DNA of 64,000 nucleotides from Epiperipatus broadwayi. Lineage: Eukaryota > Onychophora > Udeonychophora > Euonychophora > Peripatidae. The DNA is taken from the NCBI GenBank assembly GCA_028023455.1, contig JAQFVV010006546.1, forward strand, positions 188,001-252,000, given 5' to 3'. The position numbers were made by a program, and so were the translations under genes. The notes under the pieces are model-generated. The model did not search any database. It was not told where the DNA came from and saw nothing but the letters and a program-made list of their open reading frames with translations. Each line of letters starts with the position of its first letter. Position 1 is the first letter of the stretch. Below are positions 21,451 to 31,561 of the stretch, in pieces.

Positions 21451-24140
21451 ATGCCATCTAATGAAGTTGAAAACTTGTGAAAAATTGCCCAAGAGCAGAA
21501 ATAAAAATCTTCTTGCTAATAATACGCAGGCGAGAATTAGACTAACCCCAACATATTGAATCAATCTGATTATAAGTTCTCAATCCCTGTAAAAAGAGTA
21601 TAAAAGGTGTTTTTTTAATGCTTTATTTCAATCGCTTTAAAAAAATAAATTTAATTTTGTTTAACTAAATTTATTACACTTTACTATCATTTTTCATTGT
21701 CAATTTTATTTTTAGATTTTTACTTATATTTCTCCCCTATATAAAATGCACCCACGCATACTCACACTTAAGTAATTATATGTAAATGTCTGCATATGGC
21801 AAACTCTTTTTGTAAGACGTTTTCCTAACATATATATATATATTGCGTATTCAAGAAATATATCTTACTTTATAAAATAATATTTTAGTTTAAATTGCAC
21901 TTTTATTTGGCTATCATAAAAGTTAGATACATTCAAATCCCTCCCTAAATTAATTAATAATTTAAATATTTTTAATAATTCTGAGCAGCATTACTTTAAA
22001 ATTATTTACCGTTATTTATATAAAATAAGTGATTAAATATTATTGCAACGGGTTTGTACTATCCGAATATCATTTTCAATTATTATCGAGCTACAATAGA
22101 ATAAAGATCTCAGATTTATTTCAGGTTTCCATTCTTATACTTTTTTTTCTCCACATCATTTCAGCACACTTTTTAGTCTTATTTATTTATGTTATATAGT
22201 TAGATCTGGTTTTTGCAAAATATTTAAAATCACTAGAGATCCAATTCAATATTTTAGTAGCTTATATGTCTTCCTCTCCTCTAGCAACATGTTTTGTTTA
22301 GTTCCATTTCAGCCTTTTCATTAATAATATTTTCAGTGATGCAAGCGATGCTTATAGGTTCTTTTCCATACATGTTTTGCTTTTTATTCCTACTTGTTAA
22401 TTATATCATGTCTTTTTATGATTCAATATGTCTTTATCTCTGTGTTGCCATTTTATCAAAAGTTTCAGTCTCAGATTGATAAGTAGAGATAATATATATA
22501 CTTTATAAATCATTCTCTTCCTGGTATATTGGCATATTTTTTTTTTATATTATTTCTATCCAAAGCACTTTACTCAAATTTAATTCTGTGATTAATACAC
22601 ATATATAAATAAAGCAGAAAATTCATATATACATCTATATTATTTGTCAAGTAAGGAAATATAAAATTCAGCATAGATTACAGTTGTAGATGAAAATATT
22701 TATATCCATTATAAATTGTTTATCTAAAAATCATATACCAAAATTTTTTGGAAGACTTTATATATATATTAACATAATTGCCATCATCTTTAATTTATTG
22801 TATATATGTGTGGGAGATTATGCTCCGGCATAACTAATGTGTGCTGATTTTGCAGAAAATACATATATTGGGGATCATATATCTTTTTTTTATGTGTGTG
22901 GTCATTTGTATTGATTGTTTGAGATAGAGTGGATGATGAATAGACTGAAAAATTCTGAGTTAAAATCCCTCTATTTACATATTCACTTTCTCTCTTTTTG
23001 TTTTGTAATATACTCTCTATTTAAAAATCTATTCCAGTTTTGTTTCCTTTTTTCATATCCTATGTAGTGTTATTTTATAAATAAAAGGTTATGTATATAT
23101 CTAACAGTGTTAAAAATGTTTTTAATAAGCAAACTGTAAGTACTACAGAAAAAATATTACTGTCTAAGTAAATGAAAATTTCTAGTAGATAAGCAAATGC
23201 AGACATATACTTAAGCTTTAAATGAAAGTTACTGTGCCATCAAGTATTAAGAAAGTTCTTGAAAAAGAATAATTAAAGATTAAAGGTGCTAAAACTTTGT
23301 CATTTTTATATGAAGTAATAATAACGTTTTATAAACATATAATGATTTTTAAAATAGTACTATTTTGTATTACAAGTAACTGGTAGCTTGAAATTAAATT
23401 TAGAGTTAAAGAAATATTCTCAGATGCCAAAAAACAATTAACATTTGAACTCTTTTTAAACAGTTGGTCTATAGTTCATTTAGTTAGCTATTTATTAGAA
23501 ATTTGGTAAATAAATATTTAGATATCCTTCAAAGAGATTATGCAACTCATGTCTAATTCCAAATGCGTTGTTATTGTCATTTTTAGAATTGACAAAAGAT
23601 TAATGCAATATGGTTGAAGCAAAATAATCCTATTTGTGGTGCAAAAAAAAAAAAAAAAGCAAAAAGCTATGATAGATGAATTTAGCTAGCTTCTAATATT
23701 TATTTTCCTGTTCATTTAAAAAAGTCAAAATAAAAGGGTTTGCTCCTAACTGAAAAGAGATGGTAGAAAAGGGAAATTACTAATATCCAATTTATAGTTC
23801 TGCTCCTGCCACTTTCATATTTTGTAATTATACATATGATAAATGTTCATCAGCATAAATATGATAGAATGGTGAATTTAGAAGTTTTTTACCTTTAATT
23901 TTAAGACCAAAAAACATCATTATATTCTTTCTCAGGTGTCTAATAGTTCTTAATTGAAATATTAGTTGAGTTTTTTGACGGCAGGATAAATGTGTGTGTG
24001 TGTGTGTGTGTGAATGATATGTTTTTAGATATTTACAATCATAACAAACAAAACAAAATTATAGTTACTCTCTGGAAACTGTAAAGTTATCAGAAAAGAC
24101 AATATTTGATGCTGAAAGGAAAAGGTTTTAAGAATCTGGA
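21451..24140. other. AT-rich stretch with simple repeats
   Basis: No gene recognised. A (TG)n microsatellite lies at about 23992-24013 and a run of 15 A at about 23645. Small frames such as 22294-22479 are hydrophobic, low-complexity peptides. Confidence 0.35.
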
Positions 24141-24149
24141 TTGTGCATT

Positions 24150-25900
24150 CAGAATTAATTTCAGGACGATCTTTTATTTAGCTACCCAAAATGCAGACCA
24201 CTTTCAAGTGAAAAAAATTGCATGAATTAGAACAATTGTTTAATATTAAAAGGAATATTATTGGACTTTGTGAAGTTAGAAATAAAAGAAAAAAATAATT
24301 AATTTGAAAAGAGGACTTGTGTTTTGCTACAAAGGCATGAATATTGGAAAAACACATGGATTGAAAGCTATTAAAAATAAAACTTGGGGAGGGGGGACAT
24401 TGGAGAGAGTAAAATATATCAGACAGAGTGGGAAATTTGTTATTCAACTTATGAACAATGCTAAATGCAGATAATTTAGATTTATGCCCCATAAGTTCTC
24501 ATTCAGAAGAAGAACTAAATGATTGTTTTATATAGAGAAATGAATATGTAAGCATCCAAATAATGGTACATCAGAATTGACATAATTTACTTAATAGAAA
24601 ATATTTCAAAACTGGAGTGTTTTTAGACGATTTAACACTGATCATCCATTAGCAGAGATGTAAAAAACATGTTTATCAGAACTACTAGGTGAAAACTATT
24701 AAGAAAAATAGTGTTAACAATTTATATTTCCAATCTTAAATAACATTATATAAATTTAAAAAACTTGCTAATATATTTTTCATACTAACAGACTCTAAAG
24801 ATGGTTTAGACTTGGCTATGATCAATAAGAACCTAATAGATACTCTACTAAGGATTTCAAGGAAAGAACTGATAGAAAACTGAAACTAAGCTATATGCTA
24901 AAAAAATGAGTATAAAAATATTTTAAAATGATTCAATAAGAAAAATTGAATATCTGGAATTCTGCAAAATGGTACAAAAATAGTTAATAATAACATAAAA
25001 AAAAACTAACTGTAAATTGATTGGGGAAGGGGGTTCTTGAAGAGAATAAAAATTTCTGAACAATTAAACACCTCGTTATTAAAAAAATTGTTTCATCAAT
25101 AAGAAAAAAATGGAATTATTACAAAAAAAAAAGAGAAGGCATCATGAAATGGGAAAAAAGTTTCACAAAACATTATATAGTATAAAAAACAAGAAAACAA
25201 AGAACTCCTATAGCTTTTAAATTGCCAGCATTTTAAATCAAGAAGAGATGATTCTAATTAAATATATGTAAAAGATTAAAGTTCCAGAAATAATAGAATT
25301 ATTATTTATATCCTAAAAGAATTAAGTGAAAAATAGAAAAAATGTTAGCAAAACTGTCTACTACATATTTAAATGATAAAGATGTCACAAATGATTGGAA
25401 AAATGCAGTAGCAATACCAATATATTTAAAAAGGTGATTAAAAAGAATATAATTATATTCCTACCAAAAAATTACAACTTCTCTAGATCAAACTTTGGAT
25501 TCATATCAATCAGAAGAACAAGTTAGATTTAAAGGACATGTTAGCATAGTAGATCATATCCACGTATTTAGAGAAGTTATATAAAAAAAAAGACCACTAA
25601 ATATGAGCTGCCATTGTGCTTTGAATTTGTTAATTATGAAAAGGAATTTCACAATGATCAAAGCTTTGGACCTTCAAAATATGGAGCATAGCTATATTCT
25701 GAAGAATAACTATCAAAATATAACAGTAGCGATTAGATAGTCTGATAACTCAGAGATTATTTAACCTTGATAAGGTTATATAACAAAATAATTCCACATA
25801 CACCCAAAGCTTTTTCCAGTAGTTTTATAAGAAACATTATGGGGATATTTACTACCCCCTTTAAATATTCATTTTTACAATTAAATTCTGTCAAAATAAA
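24150..25900 (+). pseudogene. APE-type LINE remnant, endonuclease and RT
   Basis: Decayed ORF2 of a non-LTR retrotransposon on the plus strand, read across several frames. FNIKRNIIGLCEVRNKRKK at about 24237-24293 matches the apurinic-type endonuclease motif (usually IIGLCETRW). IFFILTDSKD at about 24770-24800 resembles the later endonuclease block. The RT begins with WKNAVAIPIYLKR (about 25394-25435, usually W..A.IIPIFKKGD), followed by YQSEEQVRFKGHVSIVDHIHVFREVI (about 25503-25583, usually Q.GFR.G.STIDHI). Then FVNYEKEF (about 25624-25650) stands for the catalytic FVDYEKAFD, with Asp changed to Asn. Many stops and frameshifts are present. The YxDD motif and the 3' end were not found. Confidence 0.7.
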
Positions 25901-26316
25901 AAAACAGAATCAAATTAATGGTTTACTTATCATTGATTTAAAATAAATTAAGCGATTTTATATTTCAAAATGTGAGTGCTTTTTATGACAATTCCATTTA
26001 ACTTTTTTTTGATAAGCATTTTTTTTAAAATAGTATTTATTATTGTGAATAAAACTAATGTATCAATTTTTCTTCTCTTTTACCACACACTCATTTTTTA
26101 TTTCTCCCAGAAGTGAACTTAACTTTTTACTCTTTGACTATTAACAAAATACAATGGAAACAATTCTAAATTATCATACACATACAATGGAAACATATTT
26201 TGATTGTATATGAATGTTTTATCTTCAGACATATTTATTTTTCATATTATTCATGCATTGGGAACCTTGATTATCTAGTAAAATCTTACATGCTTAGCTC
26301 TTATATATAAAACAAT
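25901..26316. other. AT-rich spacer
   Basis: No recognised feature; the tail of the preceding LINE may extend a little into it. Confidence 0.3.
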
Positions 26317-26484
26317 AAAAATAATAAATATAATGGGAATTAATTATTATATACAGTCTCTTGATCCGCAGAAGTATTTTCGGTTAATTCCTTAAGTTAA
26401 TTCCTTAACCTTAACCGAAAGTACTTCTACGGATTAAAAGTCTGTATATAATAATTTATTACCATTATATTTATTATTTTTAAT
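26317..26484. repeat. Foldback element, about 70-bp arms
   Basis: The left arm (CCGCAGAAGTATTTTCGGTTAA and outward to ATAATAAATATAATGG) is complementary to the right arm (AACCGAAAGTACTTCTACGG out to CCATTATATTTATTATT). The loop is a short repeat of TTAATTCCTTAA. The inner right arm reads CCGAAAGTACTTCTACGG, which resembles the 3' half of a hammerhead (GAAA, palindromic GUAC, UU), but no CUGANGA precedes it. Confidence 0.8.
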
Positions 26485-27913
26485 TAACGGACATTTTATT
26501 TGTATTATATATATATATTATTAAAAATTTCAATCTAAAATTTATATTAATGACTCTTTTCTTTAATATGTTTTTATCAAATAGTTTCCATCACTAATTC
26601 GCATTTCCAAATCATACCTTTAAATACAGTATTTTATTCACTCATGAAGTATTGAACAACTGAACTGATAAAATGCAGTGGATAAAGAATCAATTTATCT
26701 CAATCCTTATTTATGTCATAATTCATCGTTCTTATCAATTCTATCAGCTTCCCATGCATCCTCTATAATATTTCTTTTGTTAGGGGATACTAACTTAACA
26801 TGAATAAATATGCATATTCCCAAATTAATAGGAACTTTTTAAAAATTTTTGTAATTTAGATACCTTTTATCAGAATAGACTTTTTGAAAATCTCATATTT
26901 TTAGGCTATACTTATGATCAAAATTAAGATTAATCCATTGGGTCCCTAATTATCTATAAAAATATCATTAATATGTCAACAGACATTAATAAATATTTAT
27001 GTCCTCTTTATATTCGGAAAAATATTTTCATAAAAAAGAAATATATCTTATTTATGATACATATATGTCCATAATTACATTGTTCTGCCCTGCATTGTTT
27101 AGTGCAGAGATAGAATAGTGATTTCTAGAGCTCAAAGTCCACAAATAATTATGTCTTAAACTCAAACTTCATATGAGTTAAATCATTCGATGTTTTGATT
27201 TTTTATACCCAACTTAACCGGATGAGAACGCTCTATAATCTTAATGTCTATCTCATTACTTTGATATATTCTCTATACATATTTCAATTAGTAAATAGGC
27301 CTACCTTACTTTAATTTGGTAGCTTACTTTGACATTCTGTAATAAATTTTCATATTAACTTTACTAATTGAACAGTTCGAAATTCTGTTGGGCAAAAGTT
27401 ATCTTCTTGATTCTATTGCAATACCTTCTTCAACAATAACCCCCAAAATTGCAAAATATCCAAAATTATTTTTTGGTTATGTAAAAGTTTTTTAAAAATT
27501 AATATGTAAATTAGACAAAAAATTAAACATTCTTTATCTTATTGGAATAATAACTTCAGTGTTATCTATTAATACTTTAATATTTTTTATTCTACTGCAT
27601 GTTATAAGATCATAAGTTCTGTCTTAAATAATTAGGCTTTTCCTTAATTCAGCAATCAATGTTTTCTCTTTTTACTTATTGTATAATATCTTTAAAACTG
27701 AGGTATAATCAAAAAAAGTTTTCGTCTATAATAAAATATTATCAATGTAAAGTATGGCATTATAATTAGAAAATTTATGCCATCTAGCTTTAGATAATTT
27801 TTTTAATGTTTTACTTATCTTGAATACTGAATAATTACCGCATTAGATTTCTCACTGACTTACTTTAAATTCATAATTATCTTTTTTAAAAGAAAAAAAA
27901 AGTATATAAGACT
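26485..27913. other. AT-rich stretch without recognised genes
   Basis: Stop-dense in all frames. Its composition is T-rich like the minus-strand LINE remnants further on, but I found no RT or endonuclease motif. Confidence 0.3.
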
Positions 27914-28263
27914 ATTACAGTCTTTAAATAGTCAAAATAAAAGTCATAGATCAATTCATAGATCACATGACCCTATCTCTTAAGCTTGTAAGTTATAAAC
28001 AGTGAGGATTGCCAATTCCTTTACAAGCTTTATGATAAATGCTTAGCCAGAGCCAGCACTTAAAATATCTCTGTCAGGAACCCCTCCCCAAACCCCTGAC
28101 CATGGCACTCCTCAGAGAGGTGTCAGGAAAGCACGAAACCATGGTCAGGGGTTTGGGGAGGGGTTCCTGACAGAGATATTTTAAGTGCTGGCTCTGGCTA
28201 AGCATTTATCATAAAGCTTGTAGAGGAATTGGCAATCCTCACTGTTTATTACAGTCTTTGAAT
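27914..28263. mobile_element. Foldback retroposon A1 with 16-bp target duplication
   Basis: The element 27930-28247 is flanked by ATTACAGTCTTTAAAT (27914-27929) and ATTACAGTCTTTGAAT (28248-28263), a 16-bp duplication with one mismatch. Inside, arms of about 115 bases (27985-28104 and 28130-28247) pair almost perfectly over GCCAGAGCCAGCACTTAAAA and CCCCTCCCCAAACCCCTGACC. A further unpaired left piece reads GTCATAGATCACATGACCCT and is shared with copy A2 at 29220. The minus arm has CUGAGGA and GUGC joined directly to CAUGGUC; the plus arm has GCAC, GAAA and CCAUGGUC without CUGAGGA. So each arm keeps a different part of one hammerhead. Confidence 0.85.
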
Positions 28264-29002
28264 TTCTTATTTATTTATGTAAGAGGTGGGGGGAGGGGTA
28301 GCAGGATTGACTAAAAAAATAGACATGCTATCTTTTACTTTTTAAAATTAAAATATAACTCTGGAATATTTTCAACTATTTCTATAACAAATTTTCATAC
28401 TAATTTTAATTTAGTTGAATATATCTTTCACATATACACTTAATATTCTCTTTCAGAAGTGCTAGTTTTTGTTTATTTAAATTTATTTGCAGATCTTTAT
28501 ATCTTAGTGTTATTATTGTTCTGTTTTGCCTTCTTTTTAAAATTCTCCTTCATGATAAACATTATATGTAAGAGTATTCCACATTCAAGTCTTTGTATCA
28601 TTAGGTCTTTCCAGCCTTGCACTCATTAGAGAGTTCAATAAGAAACAGGGATTTTAATGTCATGAAAAAATATATAAGTTCATATTTAGATAGTTTAATA
28701 TGATTAACTCATTCTCATTCATATATCATTCATTTAGTTGCTACTGATATTTTTGTTTTGTTTTGCCTTTTTTTATTTAAATAAATTATTTTTTATTGTG
28801 GTTACATGTGTATTCACTCATACAAATTGCAATTTTTTCTCTTCATCTTCAACATTAATTCTTAGTTTATAATGTTTATAGCAGTGTTCATTATTAACAT
28901 CATACTTTTTATTTTAAATCTCAATTCATACTATAAAGTTTCTCTGGTTTTACTAATAAATTTAATATTTTAATTATTTCCCATTTGTGTCCTGAGTTTT
29001 TT

Positions 29003-29003
<1 letters not shown>
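28264..29003. other. T-rich spacer
   Basis: No genes or repeats recognised between the A1 element and the (TC)n tract. Confidence 0.3.

Positions 29004-29042
<39 letters not shown>
29004..29042. repeat. (TC)n microsatellite
   Basis: An uninterrupted run of CT dinucleotides of nearly 40 bases. Confidence 0.95.
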
Positions 29043-29045
<3 letters not shown>

Positions 29046-29205
29046 TTTTTTTCTTTATAATTTTACTTTTTTTTCCTTTTATATATATTTTTTAAAAAAT
29101 TAATACTTTTCTTTATTAAAATAACAACTTTTGGTCTTATGATTCTGTTAAGCTTGCAGCTTTATAAACTGTTATTGATTTTGTTCTACTTTGCTTTTTT
29201 GAAAG

Positions 29206-29514
29206 TAAATAAAGCTAGTCAAAATAAGAGTCATAGATCACATGACCCTATCTCTTAAGCTTGTAAGTTATAAACAGCGAGGATTGCCAATTCCTCTACA
29301 AGCTTTATGATAAATGCTTTGGGTTGGTATTTTTAGATCTAGTGTCTGAACCTACCCTGACACATCTCTGAGGAGTGCCAAAGCACGAAACCATGGTCAG
29401 GGGTTTGGGGAGGGGTTCCTGACAGAGATATTTTAAGTGCTGGCTCTGGCTAAGCATTTATCATAAAGCTTGTAGAGGAATTGGCAAACCTCACTGTTTA
29501 TAAATAAAGCTAGT
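29206..29514 (+). mobile_element. Foldback retroposon A2 with 14-bp target duplication
   Basis: The element 29220-29500 lies between perfect copies of TAAATAAAGCTAGT (29206-29219 and 29501-29514). It begins CAAAATAAGAGTCATAGATC as A1 does, and ends in the complement of AAACAGTGAGG(A/T)TTGCCAAT. Only the outer 55 bases or so of each arm pair; the centre is unique and contains a complete hammerhead ribozyme motif at 29348-29418. Duplications of this length are characteristic of target-primed retroposition. The element has no coding capacity. It seems closest to the intact unit from which the fully palindromic A1 derives. Confidence 0.88.
29348..29418 (+). ncRNA. Type I hammerhead ribozyme, complete core
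   Basis: All conserved core positions are present. CUGAGGA lies at 29368-29374. Helix II is GUGC (29375-29378) with GCAC (29383-29386), closed by a CAAA tetraloop. GAAA is at 29387-29390. Stem III is very short and self-complementary: ACCAUGGU at 29390-29397. The cleavage site is after C29398. Stem I pairs UCU (29365-29367) with AGG (29399-29401), then an internal loop of GACACA against GGUUU, then CCC (29355-29357) with GGG (29408-29410), and GAACC (29348-29352) with GGUUC (29414-29418). A stem I with an internal loop and a minimal palindromic stem III is the known form of hammerheads in Penelope-like elements, which are thought to work as dimers. Self-cleavage would be expected of the transcript. 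Confidence 0.85.
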
Positions 29515-29804
29515 GTCTTGTTTCTTGTCATTAACTTAGTTTTTTTCTTTTTTAAAATTTTGTTTATTCACTGAGAATTATAATTTCCATATATTTTATG
29601 TATTTTTTTTGCACTTTTATTTTATTCATTGTTTGTTTTTTTTCCATGATTATCATTATTTCCCTATCTTTTTTTTCTTTTTGTTTAATATTTTTACTAG
29701 ACAAACAGTATTTTTAATGACTTTTAATAACCTTCATGTTAAAAACAACAAAACATTACATTATCACCATTTCCTATGCCCACACAAGCTGTTAATAGCA
29801 ATAT

Positions 29805-29851
29805 GATGTGATGTGATGTGATGTACTGTAGCTTCTTAAACGAAATCAAGA
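29805..29851 (+). repeat. GATGT-repeat plus 30-bp motif, copy 1
   Basis: Three to four GATGT units followed by ACTGTAGCTTCT, TTAAACGAA and TCAAGA. The same arrangement occurs at 39824-39873. The shared unit is not otherwise explained. Confidence 0.65.
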
Positions 29852-30060
29852 ATCTCTCAGCAATTATACCAAGAGAAACTTGTTAGCTACTTAATTTTAC
29901 ATTCCCCAATCTAAGTTTTCCCATATTCTGCTCCATCTCAGACAGTAATGCAACCTAGTGCAAACTTTAATAATCAATGAATGTAGGAAGGTTTGTGCAT
30001 AAAATCCCCATCTAGTGCCGACTCATTCAATATCCTTAGATCTAGATGCAATACTCTTAG

Positions 30061-30119
30061 ATCCAAAGCTCTTCACTGATGAAAACTCCAAGCTAGAAAC
30101 TTGTCTGAGGATATTGGAT
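30061..30119 (+). ncRNA. Hammerhead motif in B1, helix II decayed
   Basis: CUGAUGA at 30076-30082 and GAAA at 30096-30099 are intact, and the cleavage site UC follows a short ACUUGU stem III (30099-30104, cleavage after 30105). Stem I is fully paired: UCUUCA (30070-30075) with UGAGGA (30106-30111), an internal loop AAAGC/UAUU, and AUCC (30061-30064) with GGAU (30116-30119). Helix II, AAACU..AGCUA, pairs poorly compared with the AGGC/GCC(U) plan of its relatives, so activity is doubtful. Confidence 0.65.
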
Positions 30120-30228
30120 GAGTAGGCACTAGATGGGGATTTTATGCACAAACCGTTCTGCATCCATTGATTGCTAAAGCTTACAGTGGGTGGCACTACT
30201 ACCTGGAGAGTTTGCTATTGCTATTAAC

Positions 30229-31139
30229 TTTGGGATTGATGAACTAGCATTTTGATTTTAAGCTTATTATTTGGCTTTTATAAAAAAAATTCGTTTCACT
30301 TTTTAAATTTTTTCTTAGTCTTTAACTGTTAATCCAAATGCATTTTGATTGATTTGAATCTTATATTGAATTCCAAGCAACTATTATTAATGTTTTGATA
30401 GCAACTCATGATTCAAGGACAAAAAAAACTAAATTCTAATAAGTAACTCACTATTTATTACTTATTCTGCAATTAAATATATCAATGATATACTGGTTGC
30501 TTAAATCATTATGATTTTTAATTTTACTCCCTATCTATAAATATGTCAAAAATACATTTTATTTGGCTTTAACCTCTTTTTAATTCAAATAAACTAAAAC
30601 TAATCTTATTATTGTTTCTTAGAAAATCAATTGATATTTGAGACCCCCCCCCTCTCAGTAGAAAATCGATCCAGTATTTTTAATTCTGAATTTACTTGCG
30701 CTAAACTATTAATAATAGTTATTTCAAATTACTTTTAAAGTCAAGTTCTTTTTCAGTTATTTTGTATTATCTATTAATATCCATTGTTTTTTTTGTTTTT
30801 TTATTAAGGAAAATACACACATACAATTACAATATAAATCTTGTTGGTATACATTTGTTTGGATTTGTTACTCGTATTATGACAATCATTAGTAAATAAT
30901 TTTCCAAATTAGAAAAATATACCCTTTTGATACATTAGTTATTATATGACAAATTAATTTCATGATCAGAGCAAGAAGCTCATCGTTCAAACTTAGTCTA
31001 TAATTATTGTGTACTAGTTTTATATCAGAACAAGTGGTTCATTTAGTGACTTATCCAGTAATCATTGAGCAGTCTGTATTTTGGTTGGCAGTGATCCTTT
31101 GTCATTCTCCATCTAACTGAACCATTTTTAAATCTCGAA
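30229..31139. other. AT-rich spacer
   Basis: No gene or repeat recognised; a run of eight C lies near 30645. Confidence 0.3.
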
Positions 31140-31561
31140 TTAATTTTTAATTAGCATGCCTGAGGATAGGCTCTTCATCCAATGGCCTAAGTTGCCCCCC
31201 AAGTGTCCCTGAAGAGCTTTTCCGGCGTTAATAAGCGATCCCTAAACATAGTCCTTCGAATAAATTTTTTACACACCTCCCATGGTTCTTTATTTCCTCC
31301 TTTAAAAACAAAATAATTCCTCATTAATCACACGGCATGAAGCAGGAACATTCCTAATCTAATTGCAGCAAAGACACCACTTTTTATAGCATCCCTGATT
31401 CTTAGAATTTTCATGTTAGCTGGCAGTACTCTGGTTATGATATTTTTTCTAGCAGGACTCAAAAATGGGCAAGCAGTAAAAATATGTTCAGTAGTTTCAT
31501 CCGCCATTTTACATAAGCTACATAATGGTTCTATTTTTGAGAAATTTCTATGATTTACCAA
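31140..31561 (-). pseudogene. LINE ORF2 C-terminal zinc-finger region
   Basis: The minus-strand frame encodes EPLCSLCKMADETTEHIFTA with the following C, i.e. the C-x2-C-x-H-x4-C zinc finger at the end of LINE ORF2 proteins that helps target-primed reverse transcription. It continues as CPFLSPARKNIITRVLPANM and ends at a TGA (about 31325-31327). Beyond that stop the same frame still reads LMRNYFVFKGGNKEPWEVCK and on to about 31190, so the stop is a mutation. The RT part is missing. The sequence belongs to a different LINE family from the one at 36.7 kb. Confidence 0.75.

Larger units (their letters stand above)
29758..30228. mobile_element. Foldback element B1 with hammerhead motif
   Basis: Left arm (about 29939-30047) and right arm (about 30106-30200) are inverted copies containing GTGCATAAAATCCCCATCTA and ACTCATTCAATATCC. 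Outer short repeats GTTAATAGCAAT (29791-29802) and ATTGCTATTAAC (30217-30228) close the structure. The left side carries about 130 extra bases (29803-29935), including the motif listed at 29805. The outermost left part, TATCACCATTTCCTATGC, matches the complement of the ends of B2 and B3. No clear target duplication was found. Confidence 0.75.

Noticed and set aside
27930-28247. Classical MITE with terminal inverted repeats
   Set aside because: The flanking duplication is 16 bases, part of the left end lies outside the inverted repeat, and hammerhead pieces are present; this fits retroposition better.
29791-30228. TSD for element B1
   Set aside because: GTTAATAGCAAT and ATTGCTATTAAC are inverted, so they belong to the stem and are not a target duplication.
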